Shown: positions 26,881 to 36,605 of the stretch, in pieces
Layout: each line of letters begins with the position of its first letter
Position numbering within the stretch: the first letter of the stretch is position 1
Source of the DNA: Trichodesmium erythraeum GBRTRLIN201
GTDB lineage: Bacteria; Cyanobacteriota; Cyanobacteriia; Cyanobacteriales; Microcoleaceae
Assembly: GCA_018457135.1 (NCBI GenBank)
Contig: JAGGDU010000205.1
Coordinates: 28,349-92,348 of the forward strand
Direction: 5' to 3'
Length of the DNA stretch: 64,000 nt
Position numbers and translations under genes: made by a program
The notes under the pieces: generated by a model
What the model was told of the DNA's origin: nothing
Seen by the model: only the letters and a program-made list of their open reading frames with translations
Database searches by the model: none

Positions 26881-28490
26881 TGAAAAAAAAGATTTACAAC
26901 TCCAAAGTTAGTTACATACAAGAGAAATCTCCTAAGGCTTTTCAAACAGTTGAGAAAAACTATTATCCTAGAACTAGAAAAGCTACACAAATTAGTCAAA
27001 TTACCTCTACTACAAAATCTAGGAGACGTCGCAGACGACCATCTCAGTCTCAAAAACTTTCGTTGAAATTGCTATCTTTACCTTGGCGGAAATGGATAAT
27101 TGAATGGATAGGAATTACTTTGTTATTTGGTGGTTCTAGTTTAATGGCAGTGGGAGCATGGCTTAGTGTCAAGTTAATTTCTGATCCAAACGCTATGGTC
27201 TTATTCAATCAAATATTACCACAATGGACTCAATTCTACATATCTGGGAATAAATCTTTAAAAACTCTTGAGCAAATTAAATCTAATATTAAAGAAGAAG
27301 GGTTTAGCTCTGGAAAAACTTTTTCTCTTCCTAATAAAACAACAGATTCTAGTTCAGATCTATTAGTGCCAGTAATGAAGCAAATTGAATCTAGAGCATC
27401 TTTGCCCTGTGAAACTCCCTGTCGGGAAGTAGTAGAATTGCGGGTCTATCAATCAGTTTTATCTGTTAATCAACGAGAAGGCAGTAAACCATATTTTCGA
27501 TTAGTTAATAAATTACCACTAGAAGGTCCGGCTGAATCTTTTGTAATTGAATCTACTATTGAATCTGCTTCTGCTCTTCTAGGTTCAAATCAACCTTTAC
27601 CTATAACAACAGTACGTCAGTTTCAAGGCAAAGTTCCTGCCTCAGGAGTTTGGTTTACTGTCAGTGGTCAGAGATTACAAAATAATAAAGCTATTCCTTA
27701 TGGGCAAATTATTAATTATAATCCCACTAGAAATTACTTAAGTTCCATGTTGGAGTGGAAAAGTGCTGCTGGTCAAGCTCCGATCTGGCAGGAAATGACT
27801 GGTGGGGAAGATCCAGAACTAGTGATCGAGCAAACTGTGGGGTTAGATCCTAATTTTGATATTTATTGGATTCAACCGCGAAAGTTTATACTTAATCCCA
27901 TTGAGTTGGAGAAAATTTCCCTTGATGAAACTCCTATTGGGGATGCATATTATAGAGATGCTCTGGGGTTAGCTCGTAATGGTTTATGGTCTCCTGCTTT
28001 TCCTTTAATTGAACCTTTGCGAAAGAATTTAATAAATAAATCTAAATGGTCGAAAAAGGCACAAGCTCAGTTTGATTTGATTAAGTTTCATGCCAATATT
28101 ACAGAAGCTCAGGCGATCGCCTCCTGGGCAAGCCCAAGTCAAAAAGTTTTAGCTGGTTTAATAGATGGTCGTTGGCAACAAAGTCTAGATGTGTTTGAAA
28201 ATAATTTGAGCAGCAATTATGATATTGCTAAATTACTGCAAAATGATACTGGTCGTCTCCGCAAAAGAGTTGACGCAACTATTAAAGTAAATAGAGAGGA
28301 AATGAATGCGATAGCTTGGGGTACTCTAATTGTCGCAAGTCAAAAAGGCCGAAAAAGGGCAATGTCATGGTTAAATAAACAACCATCTACTAGCAAACAG
28401 GCAAAGGAAAAGATTGAAAAATTATTGGATCAACTAGATGCTGCTTTTGTAAAAGAGGAGAATATATACAAAAATCAAATTCAGCGATGA
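26880..28490 (+). CDS. Conserved cyanobacterial membrane-anchored protein, unknown function
   Basis: 536 residues. A very basic cytoplasmic N-terminus (KSRRRRRRPSQ around 45-55) leads into one strong membrane helix, WIIEWIGITLLFGGSSLMAV followed by GAWLSVKLI, near 70-100. The remaining ~430 residues would be outside or periplasmic and are soluble-looking, with paired cysteines in LPCETPCREVVELRVY (~177-190). The C-terminus is helical with repeated small helices, TPR-like in appearance. I recognise it as a conserved cyanobacterial protein, but no function is known to me. It overlaps the GT4 gene by one base, so a link to polysaccharide assembly or export is plausible. Confidence 0.75.
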   Translation: MKKKIYNSKVSYIQEKSPKAFQTVEKNYYPRTRKATQISQITSTTKSRRRRRRPSQSQKLSLKLLSLPWRKWIIEWIGITLLFGGSSLMAVGAWLSVKLISDPNAMVLFNQILPQWTQFYISGNKSLKTLEQIKSNIKEEGFSSGKTFSLPNKTTDSSSDLLVPVMKQIESRASLPCETPCREVVELRVYQSVLSVNQREGSKPYFRLVNKLPLEGPAESFVIESTIESASALLGSNQPLPITTVRQFQGKVPASGVWFTVSGQRLQNNKAIPYGQIINYNPTRNYLSSMLEWKSAAGQAPIWQEMTGGEDPELVIEQTVGLDPNFDIYWIQPRKFILNPIELEKISLDETPIGDAYYRDALGLARNGLWSPAFPLIEPLRKNLINKSKWSKKAQAQFDLIKFHANITEAQAIASWASPSQKVLAGLIDGRWQQSLDVFENNLSSNYDIAKLLQNDTGRLRKRVDATIKVNREEMNAIAWGTLIVASQKGRKRAMSWLNKQPSTSKQAKEKIEKLLDQLDAAFVKEENIYKNQIQR

Positions 28491-28619
28491 GAGTTGTTAC
28501 GGCAGAATTCAAAAGTCAGAATTTATAACGCAGAAGGTGGGAAGTTAAAGTTGTCCAATGAAATTGGAATAATTCCGAGAAAATAGTGGGTAAAATAATT
28601 AAGATAAAAGAAATTCCTT

Positions 28620-28976
28620 TCGGAACAAAAAGTTAAGCTCCATACAGGCAACTGTATCTACCAACAACAGCCGAGTATATTGTAACTAATGACTTAAGTC
28701 AATCATCACTAAAAGCTATGAATTTGAATATCAAACCAGATGGAAAATTGAAGAATTTTACCCTAGCATTAAACAATTAACATGTCTAAGACGCATGTAG
28801 GGTGATGTTTGGAGATAATTCAAAAAATCTTTAGGCTTGTGAGATGGAACGTATAAAATTTTTGAAAAACATTTGCACATAAATTCCGGCAAAAATATTT
28901 ACCAAGAATTGCAACGAATTATTATCAGATGAGTTTGGCCTCAGAATTGAAATATCCTTCAATTAAGAATAACTAA
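28620..28976 (+). pseudogene. IS4-like transposase C-terminal relic
   Basis: Frames in this stretch give TNDLSQSSLKAMNLNIKPDG, then RWKIEEFYPSIKQLTCLRRM, matching the 'Y-(2)-R-(3)-E-(6)-K' region of IS4-type enzymes (WKIEE.H...KQLTG..CQCR). They end with MSLASELKYPSIKNN and a TAA at 28974, like the usual C-terminal '(L)...L(K/R)xPSI' tail. Stops and frameshifts break it and the N-terminal half is gone. Confidence 0.7.
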
Positions 28977-29028
28977 AGTGTTTTTGAATAAAAATAGTTA
29001 AGGTTTTGCTCCGTGTGGCAAAGTACCG

Positions 29029-29067
29029 AGCGCGGATAAAGCAGAGCATGAAGATCGCGCTTTTTTT
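29029..29067 (+). terminator. Rho-independent terminator-like hairpin
   Basis: AGCGCG (29029-29034) pairs with CGCGCT (29056-29061) around a 21-base loop, followed by six T's. It sits 53 bases after the transposase relic and could have been that element's terminator. Confidence 0.5.
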
Positions 29068-29302
29068 GTCATGAACTATATATATTGTCTTTGCGTAAGT
29101 CCTGTCTTTTTTGTTATTGGAGATGTCTAATGATTTACAAGTCATGAATAGTATAGCGATCTAACAAAAACTTAGGATGCTCTCTCTATTCTGGATTTGC
29201 TATAGAAACCCATTTCTAAGTACAAGACAAGGTTTCTTGACTTCTAGAATAGGAAAAGATTTCATATCACCCTGTGAGAAAAAAAACACTCTTTTGATCT
29301 GC

Positions 29303-29423
29303 TATACTAATCCTAAATGATTTTGAAGATAAATAATGAGGTATCATGGAAAAGTACAATTGTTTAGGGTACCTGATTTGACTACATATAATAATTTCTC
29401 TAAAATAATTGAGAATTGCTATA
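29303..29423 (+). mobile_element. MITE family B, copy 2
   Basis: A 121-base element with ends TATACTAATCCTAAATGATT and AATTGAGAATTGCTATA, sharing GGTATCATGGAAAAG with the copy at 24332-24456. It is non-coding. Confidence 0.76.
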
Positions 29424-29559
29424 GTTATCAAAAAAGCTATTAAGCATATTTTAATTACTTAATAATTGAAGTTTCACCCAAGTTAAGCATTCTTTTTTTA
29501 CCAAAAGTAAAAAAAAAGAAAAGCTGATTATTTATTAATTAGTAATTATTTTTTCACAA

Positions 29560-30534
29560 TTAATCAGGTATATAGCCAATCTTTTTTAAATTGTTGTAAG
29601 TACCTTTTGCAAATCCTTGTATTTTATCTTGATGACCTTTTCTTGCTGTCTTTGCTGATTTTTCTAAATTTTCCCATGTCAGCTTTTTACCTGGTTTTCG
29701 CCAATATTCAATTGCTTTCCATGCCTCATTTCCTCCTCTTATATTGTTACGCTGGAAAGCTTGTTGGATTTCCTCTTCTGTTTCTACTGTTAACAAATTA
29801 ACTCTTTGTAGTTGATTAGATTCACGATCAATAGCTTCTAAATATCGATTTAAAGCTGTTTTATTTTTTGCTAATATATCTAAAGCTTCCTGCTTAGATA
29901 GATTACTAATTTTTTGACGTATAATTTCTAGTTTATTATTCAGAATTTCCTCAATTTCTGTGATATTTGTTTTTGGTAATAACTGGTTAACTTTACTTTC
30001 AATATTCTCCAGTTTTTGCTCTATGATCTTATTTTCTTGAGATTGATAATCAATAGGAGATGATGCATTTAATCGATCTAACTTTGTTGTTATTAATTGC
30101 AATTTTTGATCTAGCAGCTTATCTAAATTACTTAAATTGATTCTACCTTCTTCTTGAATTGTAGGAGCTTCAGATACAGGAGAAATATTTCTAGGAATTT
30201 TCATAAAGTCCTCAGATATAGGATAAATATTCCTGAGCATTTTCACCTGTTCTTCTAACACATCTGCTTTATGACCTTCAATAATAAATGCTCCTATTCT
30301 TTCCCCATCACGAGGATTTATTTCTTTTGCTCTAAGTGCAGCATAATACTCAAAATGTCCGTTAACTACTTCGTAAGATTCCCAACCAATAGTACGTACA
30401 ACTAGAGGTTTAATTGTACCTTCAGCTTTTAAAATTAACCGAGCAACTTGTTCTAAATCTGACTCTGAAAACTCGGAACGAGATACATTAGAAGTAATTT
30501 CTTTTACAAGTAAAAATTCTGGAGATAATAACAT
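29560..30534 (-). CDS. ParB-like N-terminal domain protein with coiled coil
   Basis: 324 residues. The first ~100 residues have a ParB/Srx-like pattern: FSESDLEQVARLILKAEGTI, PLVVRTIGWESYEVVNGHFE, YYAALRAKEI. The usual GERR catalytic/CTP box of ParB is replaced by NGHFEYYA, so CTPase or nuclease activity cannot be assumed. Residues ~120-215 are a long coiled coil with repeated Leu/Ile heptads. The C-terminal ~80 residues (NIRGGNEAWKAIEYWRKPGK..LTWENLEKSAKTARKGHQDK) form a distinct helical domain I cannot name. Its ATG overlaps the stop of the nuclease-ParA gene by one base, so the two form a coupled pair. It may be the DNA-binding partner of a partition-like or defence-like module. Confidence 0.75.
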   Translation of the reverse strand: MLLSPEFLLVKEITSNVSRSEFSESDLEQVARLILKAEGTIKPLVVRTIGWESYEVVNGHFEYYAALRAKEINPRDGERIGAFIIEGHKADVLEEQVKMLRNIYPISEDFMKIPRNISPVSEAPTIQEEGRINLSNLDKLLDQKLQLITTKLDRLNASSPIDYQSQENKIIEQKLENIESKVNQLLPKTNITEIEEILNNKLEIIRQKISNLSKQEALDILAKNKTALNRYLEAIDRESNQLQRVNLLTVETEEEIQQAFQRNNIRGGNEAWKAIEYWRKPGKKLTWENLEKSAKTARKGHQDKIQGFAKGTYNNLKKIGYIPD

Positions 30535-31976
30535 TATTGTAGTCCAATTTTGTTTAATACTTCTTTTGCTAATGACTCAAACTCTTGGGAAGAAGAAGAA
30601 TCTAGTGCATAGTCAAATATAGAGCTAGGTTCAGGTATCAACAAATTTCCAACTTCACGAGTTTTATCAACACACCTAGCAAGTTCTTCTCTTTGAAATA
30701 TAACCGTTTCCATAATATTAAGATCGTAACGCTTAGAAACTGCTTGAATCTGTTTTGGTAATGTATGTTGTACAAATCTATGATTAGGGTTAATTTTACA
30801 AGGCAGTACACCTAATATTTCTATATCTGGTTTATTCATCATTTGCCGAAAGGGGTTAACATCCCGCTGAAGATAATTTTTAACATTAAATAAACCTTGA
30901 TTAGCAAATGGTTTTAAGTCTGAAGGAATAATTAAATAGTTAGCACTGACTAAAGGAACAAAGGCATATAAATTCAAAGAAGGTGGGGTATCTATTAGAA
31001 CAACATCATATTTTTCTTCTACGAGTTTTAATTTTTTTATTAGTGCAGTTTGAGTACTTCTTAGACCGTTCAACTCACCTTCAACATCCATTAAATTTAT
31101 ATGAGAAGGAACTACATCAATTTCTGGATCATTAAACCTAGAAACTCTAGATACTTCCGAAATACTAGAATATTCATCATACCTCAAAACATGATAAATA
31201 TAGGAGTCTTTTATATCATCAAATTGCTCATCACTAAATTTAATTAGACCGGTTGCAAAAGTTGTATTCGCCTGACTATCTAAGTCTATAACCAAAACTC
31301 GATAACCTTTTTTACTCAATGCAGCAGCTAAATTAACTACTGTTGTCGTTTTTCCAACTCCACCTTTATTATGATAAACAGCGATTACTTTCATCGAATT
31401 AATACTATTTTTATTCATTTCATTTACCTTATTTTCAGGGGTGTTGATAAGATTTTTTTCTGTCTTATATTGAGTAGTGTTTGCGTGACTTAACCCTGCT
31501 TCTTCTAGACGAATTTCCGGTTGCTCAGAACTCACATTTTTACCCAAATAATCTCGACCTACTAATGCTTTAATTTCTTCTATTTTGTAATCGACTTCAC
31601 TTCCCCAACACTTAAATACTAACTTAATGTCATTTTTTTCTCTCTTATAAATCCTAATTTCTTTAGCATTAGTTAACAAGCCATATTTTACATTCAAACT
31701 TGTTAAATATCGCCTAATTTGTCGTTGATGGCGGTCTAAATTTTTTTTTGGGTGTTTTGCCTCCATTACTAAAGCTAAAGGATAGTCTCCATTCAAAGAG
31801 AAAGGTAATTCCTGAGCAGCAAATGATAAAAAGTCTAAACGGATATTACCTAAGGTCACTTCTTGATGCCAATGTTCGAGACTGTATCCTAATTTCGGCA
31901 GTAGATAACTAACAATTAGTTTGCTTTCTACTTCGCTTTCATTGCGACATAAATCTGGATTAAAACTGAAGCTCAT
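30534..31976 (-). CDS. HsdR-N-like nuclease domain fused to ParA ATPase
   Basis: 480 residues in two clear halves. Residues ~1-145 match the type I restriction enzyme R-subunit N-terminal (HSDR_N-type) fold: acidic residues near 14-17, IRLDFLSF with Asp48, then LVMEAKHPKKN with Glu72 and Lys74. This gives an intact PD-(D/E)XK motif, followed by RHQRQIRRYL and KYGLLTNAKEIRIYK. A linker of ~50 residues leads to a complete ParA/MinD-type domain starting MKVIAVYHNKGGVGKTTTVV (deviant Walker A, 204-211), with VLVIDLDSQAN (Walker A') and VVLIDTPPSL (Walker B). ParA normally segregates plasmids or chromosomes with ParB; fusion to a nuclease is unusual. The ParB-like gene follows with a one-base overlap. 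Function is inferred only. Confidence 0.83.
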   Translation of the reverse strand: MSFSFNPDLCRNESEVESKLIVSYLLPKLGYSLEHWHQEVTLGNIRLDFLSFAAQELPFSLNGDYPLALVMEAKHPKKNLDRHQRQIRRYLTSLNVKYGLLTNAKEIRIYKREKNDIKLVFKCWGSEVDYKIEEIKALVGRDYLGKNVSSEQPEIRLEEAGLSHANTTQYKTEKNLINTPENKVNEMNKNSINSMKVIAVYHNKGGVGKTTTVVNLAAALSKKGYRVLVIDLDSQANTTFATGLIKFSDEQFDDIKDSYIYHVLRYDEYSSISEVSRVSRFNDPEIDVVPSHINLMDVEGELNGLRSTQTALIKKLKLVEEKYDVVLIDTPPSLNLYAFVPLVSANYLIIPSDLKPFANQGLFNVKNYLQRDVNPFRQMMNKPDIEILGVLPCKINPNHRFVQHTLPKQIQAVSKRYDLNIMETVIFQREELARCVDKTREVGNLLIPEPSSIFDYALDSSSSQEFESLAKEVLNKIGLQ

Positions 31977-32554
31977 TATTTCTTAACTTGTCATTTTTTC
32001 ATTGATTCAATCATCTAATTTGATAGAATGGGTTAATTGATGTCAATAATATACGAAATTTGTTTGATTGTATTTTTGGGTATTATTCCACAAAAAAAAA
32101 TCAGGTCAAAATGCCAGATTATATAAAAGTTTAGGTGTGGCTGAAAGAACGGGATGAATCTTTATCAATAGGCACATCCCAAAACTTCAGATAGTGAATT
32201 AATAGTTGTACAGAACGTTTGAGTCTCTCTATTTTCGAGGGAATAGGACAGTTTCTTGTGATATAACCGAGCTCAATAATCTCTCAGGCCTGCAAACTTG
32301 TATTTTCTGCTGTACAATACCTATACAATTCCGTCACTCACTAGGCAAAAGTAGGTAATGCGTGGTCAAAGATATTTGCTTCTTGCTTCAACCACTGGAG
32401 GCCGACCTCGTCCAGTTCACAAGCGTAAGTTAAGGTATAGACTACCCTATAATTGTTTGATTAATTTCTCCATAATGAGATAATACCACTGCTACATTTA
32501 AGATTCAAACCCGGTTATACAATTTTAGAAGCTGATAGCTGAGTGTAGTTCAAA
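31977..32554. other. Spacer, no supported gene
   Basis: No confident gene. A 41-codon frame at 32358-32483 starts MRGQRYLLLASTTGGRPRPV with AGG two bases from ATG and has a less AT-rich start, but it is too short to judge. A GAAGCTGATAGCTGAGTG word near 32528 belongs to a short dispersed repeat also seen at 39953 and 55123. Confidence 0.4.
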
Positions 32555-33610
32555 TTACTGGGAAACTTTCTGAGCATCATATTCTTTAAAACTGAGATAG
32601 AACTTAGTCTGATTATACAAATGACACTGATCTGTTATTTTTTTCATTAAAGACCAAGAAAAATGAGTTTCATAAAGTTTATCTCCCCATTTATCCTTCA
32701 AAAATTGATGTGCTTGCCTAAGATTATATGAAGGAATTCCTGTTGAGATATGATGGGGAATATGTACATTAATATCATGACATAGAAATTCTACCCAACG
32801 GGGATAATCACAATGTACTGTACCAAATAATTGAGCCTCTGCTTCATTCCACTCTGGGACAGGAGTAAAGGGAATTTCTGGTACTGTATGGTGAACAATA
32901 GTAAATGTACTCATCCAGAAATGGTAAACTAACCAAGGCATGAACCAAAACTTGAGTAAACCCCACATACCAACTGTAGCTATTAACAAAGGAAATGCGA
33001 TCGCACTAAACCCAAAAACTACCAATGCAGAAAACTTTACATCTTCCTTATTATTTTTCTCAAATTTTCTCCAATCAAAATGCACAACTGCCCAGTGAGC
33101 AATAGAAGCTAACCACCAGAGTCTACCACGCATAACCCTATACACTAACTGCATCGAACTACCAGCAACCTCATAATCTTCTGGATACCAAGGTTGCCAA
33201 GCATTGTCCTCACCCATCTTATTAGTATGTTTGTGGTGATGATTATGGCCTATTCGCCAACCATGAAAGGGATAAATTAAGGGTAAAAACACCAAATGAC
33301 CAACTAAATCATTTACCCACCTACGGTTAGCAAAAGAGCGATGACCGCAGTCATGGCCAATAACAAAAAACCCTGTTAATGCAGTGCCAGTGAAAACCCA
33401 GAGTAGGGGCAATAAAAACCAAGGTGCAATTATTAGTCCCCAATAACCTAAAATTACCATGAATATATTGGTTGTCACCATTGCCCATGTTTTCCATCGA
33501 TCTTTGATGAAAACTTCTCGCGGCAAAGTTTTTACAATATCTTTTAGCTGTAGTTGGTGCTTTTGACCATTAGAATTGACCTGAGCAGATTCTTTAATTG
33601 ATACAGTCAT
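32555..33610 (-). CDS. desA: Acyl-lipid delta-12 (omega-6) desaturase
   Basis: 351 residues, the standard DesA length. The three histidine boxes that bind the di-iron centre are intact: HDCGH (86-90), HNHHH (122-126) and HIPHH (283-287). Four hydrophobic segments lie between them. [13 protein letters not shown] near the N-terminus and [18 protein letters not shown] before the third box closely match cyanobacterial DesA rather than the omega-3 DesB. The enzyme introduces the delta-12 double bond into membrane lipid acyl chains using ferredoxin, in thylakoid and plasma membranes. It stands alone on the minus strand, with a terminator-like hairpin from the upstream small gene about 55-90 bases before its start. 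Confidence 0.93.
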   Translation of the reverse strand: MTVSIKESAQVNSNGQKHQLQLKDIVKTLPREVFIKDRWKTWAMVTTNIFMVILGYWGLIIAPWFLLPLLWVFTGTALTGFFVIGHDCGHRSFANRRWVNDLVGHLVFLPLIYPFHGWRIGHNHHHKHTNKMGEDNAWQPWYPEDYEVAGSSMQLVYRVMRGRLWWLASIAHWAVVHFDWRKFEKNNKEDVKFSALVVFGFSAIAFPLLIATVGMWGLLKFWFMPWLVYHFWMSTFTIVHHTVPEIPFTPVPEWNEAEAQLFGTVHCDYPRWVEFLCHDINVHIPHHISTGIPSYNLRQAHQFLKDKWGDKLYETHFSWSLMKKITDQCHLYNQTKFYLSFKEYDAQKVSQ

Positions 33611-33664
33611 AAATTGTTTAAATTCCCCGTTTTTTTTTGATAGTTATGTAGTAAATTTATTACT

Positions 33665-33700
33665 CCAAAAAAACACGCCAGCTCAAAAACTTTGCTGGCG
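33665..33700 (-). terminator. Rho-independent terminator of the 87-residue gene
   Basis: Read on the minus strand, CGCCAGC and GCTGGCG form a perfect 7-bp stem, followed by TGTTTTTTTGG. It lies about 210 bases downstream of the small minus-strand gene at 33914-34177 and just before desA, isolating the two transcripts. Confidence 0.72.
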
Positions 33701-33913
33701 GTTTTGAGCTCAGAAATATTTTTACAGCTAATGCTTAGAACTAATAGTATTTAGTGATTTTTAGTAAATTGTGTTCAAAACAATGGTGGCTGTATGTAGC
33801 AAGATACTTCTTAATTATATCATAATCTTTTTACTAACCAGATTAATTAATTTTGTTGCTTTTGCTACTTCTTTTTTTTTGCTCAAGTTTAGCTATAATA
33901 GCCTTCAGAATTT

Positions 33914-34177
33914 TTATAGGCTGACTTCTTTTTCAATCAGTGAGACTAAATTGCGTTCTCTAATGGTTCGTAATTCTAATAAGAGAGTTTCTATTTCTGC
34001 CTCAAGGTGAAGCAACTTAACTTGTTGATCTGTTTGATATAAGGACTTCATCTGTTTTAAGGTACGGGTTTGATTAGTTGATTTTCCTTCTTCATGTACT
34101 TTTCTAGCAGCATCTAAAGAAGAATCAGCTTTAGAAAAACTAGATGAGCTCTCAGAAATCAGTAAGTTATTAGCCAT
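33914..34177 (-). CDS. Small conserved cyanobacterial protein, helical
   Basis: 87 residues, MANNLLISESSSSFSKADSS at the start. The N-terminal ~20 residues are serine-rich and probably disordered. The rest is strongly helical, with a coiled-coil character in the second half (YQTDQQVKLLHLEAEIETLL). I recognise the pattern from other cyanobacterial genomes as a protein of unknown function. A Rho-independent terminator follows it. An open frame on the opposite strand (33771-34010) is taken to be a shadow. Confidence 0.65.
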   Translation of the reverse strand: MANNLLISESSSSFSKADSSLDAARKVHEEGKSTNQTRTLKQMKSLYQTDQQVKLLHLEAEIETLLLELRTIRERNLVSLIEKEVSL

Positions 34178-35489
34178 TTATACCCACTTAAAATTGTTTT
34201 TATCTAAGAATAGATTACAGCAAGTTAAGCTATTTAACCTTGATTAAATCAAAATTTAACCTCCAAAATTAGATCTTGGGTTCAATTAAGCTAATACTAA
34301 ACAATTAATAAAATATAGCAATCCTATTTTGATATTGTCCAAAATCTTGCTGATTCTTGAGAAATAGGGAATAGGATTTGGGACTGCCGGGGCAAGAGTT
34401 TCGGAGTTTATTTCTAGTGTTTGAATTTTTACAACCATTTGCTCCAATTGCTGTATTGGGGTAAGTAAGTGAGATTTTAGTAGACTTTATAGAAATTTGA
34501 TTAAGTTTTTATCCCTTAAGTTATCGACCAAAAAGTTATTGAGAAAGTCTTGATTAACACTAAAGTTAAATTCTTATTTAGGGTAGATTTGCCAGTTGCC
34601 AACAATAAATTGCCAACAATAGTTGCTCATCCTAGTGTCTAATTGTAAAAATTAGTAATAGTATTCTTGAGTCGAGAATCTTTGAGTTCACGTTTTTTTC
34701 TAAATAAAAAGCTTGAGATTCTCAAGTTACGAATCTGTGAACTCCTCAATTGCTTACTTAATGGCCAAAAAAATATAACTACTCGCAGTATTCTATAAAT
34801 AAATTAACTTTTGCAACTAGATACTAGGTAGAATTTGTGCGTTGTAACCCACTGATATAGCTAAAGTCAGAAATTAGAAGGAGTAAAGTTAAATTCCAAT
34901 TCCCAGAATAGATATAAACTTTTTGTGGTATAATTAAATGAGACTAAAAAATGAAATTACTACGATTAAAACTATTAACTATACGATACGTTCAACCAAG
35001 CTAGTAAGCCTGAAACTCTCGTCAAGTAAGTTAGCTGTTTTGATTATTGCCTAATCAATACAAATGATAGTAGCTTCGAGAGTATGCCCAACTGGTGAAA
35101 TATGTTGAAAATCCTGAAAAAGTAATACAGCCGATTTCATCAAGGGTGAAGTATAGCTGTCGTAGTTAAGGTGCCTGTAATACAAAGGTTTTATTTAAAC
35201 CCCACCCACTCCGGCGAGGCATTTTTTAATATGAGTACTTCATATACTTGGAATCTGCCGTAAATCTTCATCTAATATCTAACCAATTTATACAAAACAT
35301 AATGCCTATAAGGATTTTTAATAGGTTTTATTGTGTAAGGTTACTTTGACTAGTCCCCAAAGAATATAAATCTGGTCAGCGAAGAAGAAAAGTTCTAAGG
35401 CTCATTTATCTTGTTGCGAAGTGTCAGCTTATAATTCCTCTAATTTCAGTATTAAGAGTAGTCAAATTAAACAATTCAAAACTTTAAAG
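34178..35489. other. 1.3 kb spacer upstream of thrC
   Basis: No gene is supported. TATAGCAATCCTATTTTGAT at 34315 resembles one end of MITE family B. A hairpin with T-run at 35171-35227 may be the end of an untranslated RNA. The GTG at 35421 opens an in-frame N-terminal extension of thrC that I consider less likely than the ATG at 35490. Confidence 0.45.
35171..35227 (+). terminator. Terminator-like stem with internal hairpin
   Basis: TGCCT (35172-35176) pairs with AGGCA (35217-35221), which is followed by six T's. GGTTT..AAACC forms an inner stem. No protein gene lies upstream on this strand, so it could close a small RNA transcribed toward thrC. This is weak evidence only. Confidence 0.32.
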
Positions 35490-36605
35490 ATGACTTTAGA
35501 ATTATCATATCAGTCAAAATTATTGTCCCCCTATCAGTCAAAATTACAAGGTTGGCCTGGCTTGATCGAGGCCTATAGATCCTATCTACCTGTCACAGAA
35601 GAAACTCCTGTGGTGTCACTGAAAGAAGGTAATACTCCTCTGATTCCTGTGCCAGCCATCGCCGATAAAATAGGCAGACAGGTGGAAGTATTTGTTAAAT
35701 ATGATGGCCTCAATCCCACGGGTAGTTTCAAAGATAGAGGCATGACTTTAGCCATATCTAAGGCTAAAGAGGCAGGAGCTAAAGCAGTAATATGTGCCAG
35801 TACAGGCAATACTTCTGCTGCTGCCGCAGCTTATGCTTTACGGGGTGGGATGCGAGCTTTTGTTTTAATACCTGATGGTTATGTAGCTCTAGGAAAGTTA
35901 GCTCAAGCTTTGTTATATGGGGCTGAAGTTTTAGCAATAAAGGGAAACTTTGACCAAGCCCTACAAATTGTCAAGGATGTGGCTAAGAAATATCCCGTGA
36001 CTTTGGTCAATTCAGTTAATCCCTATCGTCTGGAAGGTCAAAAAACAGGTGCTTTTGAGCTGGTGGATACTTTAGGCGATGCCCCAGATTGGTTATGTAT
36101 TCCTGTGGGAAATGCCGGAAATATTACTGCATATTGGATGGGATTTTGTCAATACCATAAAAGTAAAAAATGCGATCGCCTACCAAAAATGATGGGCTTT
36201 CAGGCTGCAGGAGCAGCACCTATTGTTAAAGGCTATCCTATAGCTCATCCAGAAACAGTGGCCAGTGCTATTAGGATTGGCAACCCTGCTAGTTGGAAAA
36301 AAGCAATAGAAGCTCAAAAAGCTAGTCAGGGAAGTTTTACTGCTGTTACTGATGAGGAAATATTAGAAGCTTATCGTTTATTGGCTTCTAATGAAGGGAT
36401 TTTTTGTGAGCCTGCTAGTGCCGCTTCTGTTGCTGGTTTACTCAAGATTAAAGACCAAGTTCCCAGAGGAGCAAAGATAGTTTGTGTGCTTACTGGTCAT
36501 GGTCTTAAAGACCCAGATGTAGCAATTAAACATAGCCATAATGATCACTTTTCCCAGGGAATAGAGCCAACTACGGAGGCAGTTGCTAAAATTATGGGAT
36601 TATGA
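35490..36605 (+). CDS. thrC: Threonine synthase
   Basis: 371 residues from the ATG at 35490 ([20 protein letters not shown]); an in-frame GTG at 35421 would add 23 residues. The enzyme converts O-phosphohomoserine to threonine with pyridoxal phosphate. The PLP lysine sits in [10 protein letters not shown], the phosphate-binding loop is [12 protein letters not shown] and [15 protein letters not shown], and [13 protein letters not shown] is the N-terminal conserved segment. The length fits the short, class II-like threonine synthases of cyanobacteria. It stands alone with long spacers on both sides. No damage is seen. Confidence 0.93.
   Translation: MTLELSYQSKLLSPYQSKLQGWPGLIEAYRSYLPVTEETPVVSLKEGNTPLIPVPAIADKIGRQVEVFVKYDGLNPTGSFKDRGMTLAISKAKEAGAKAVICASTGNTSAAAAAYALRGGMRAFVLIPDGYVALGKLAQALLYGAEVLAIKGNFDQALQIVKDVAKKYPVTLVNSVNPYRLEGQKTGAFELVDTLGDAPDWLCIPVGNAGNITAYWMGFCQYHKSKKCDRLPKMMGFQAAGAAPIVKGYPIAHPETVASAIRIGNPASWKKAIEAQKASQGSFTAVTDEEILEAYRLLASNEGIFCEPASAASVAGLLKIKDQVPRGAKIVCVLTGHGLKDPDVAIKHSHNDHFSQGIEPTTEAVAKIMGL

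Larger units (their letters stand above)
28491..29559. other. Intergenic region with transposase relic, terminator and MITE
   Basis: No intact gene. The 1.07 kb contains the C-terminal remnant of an IS4-type transposase, a hairpin with T-run (29029-29067) and MITE B copy 2. TTGGAGATGTCTAAT near 29117-29131 resembles the IS630-type ends also seen near 22410. Confidence 0.55.
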
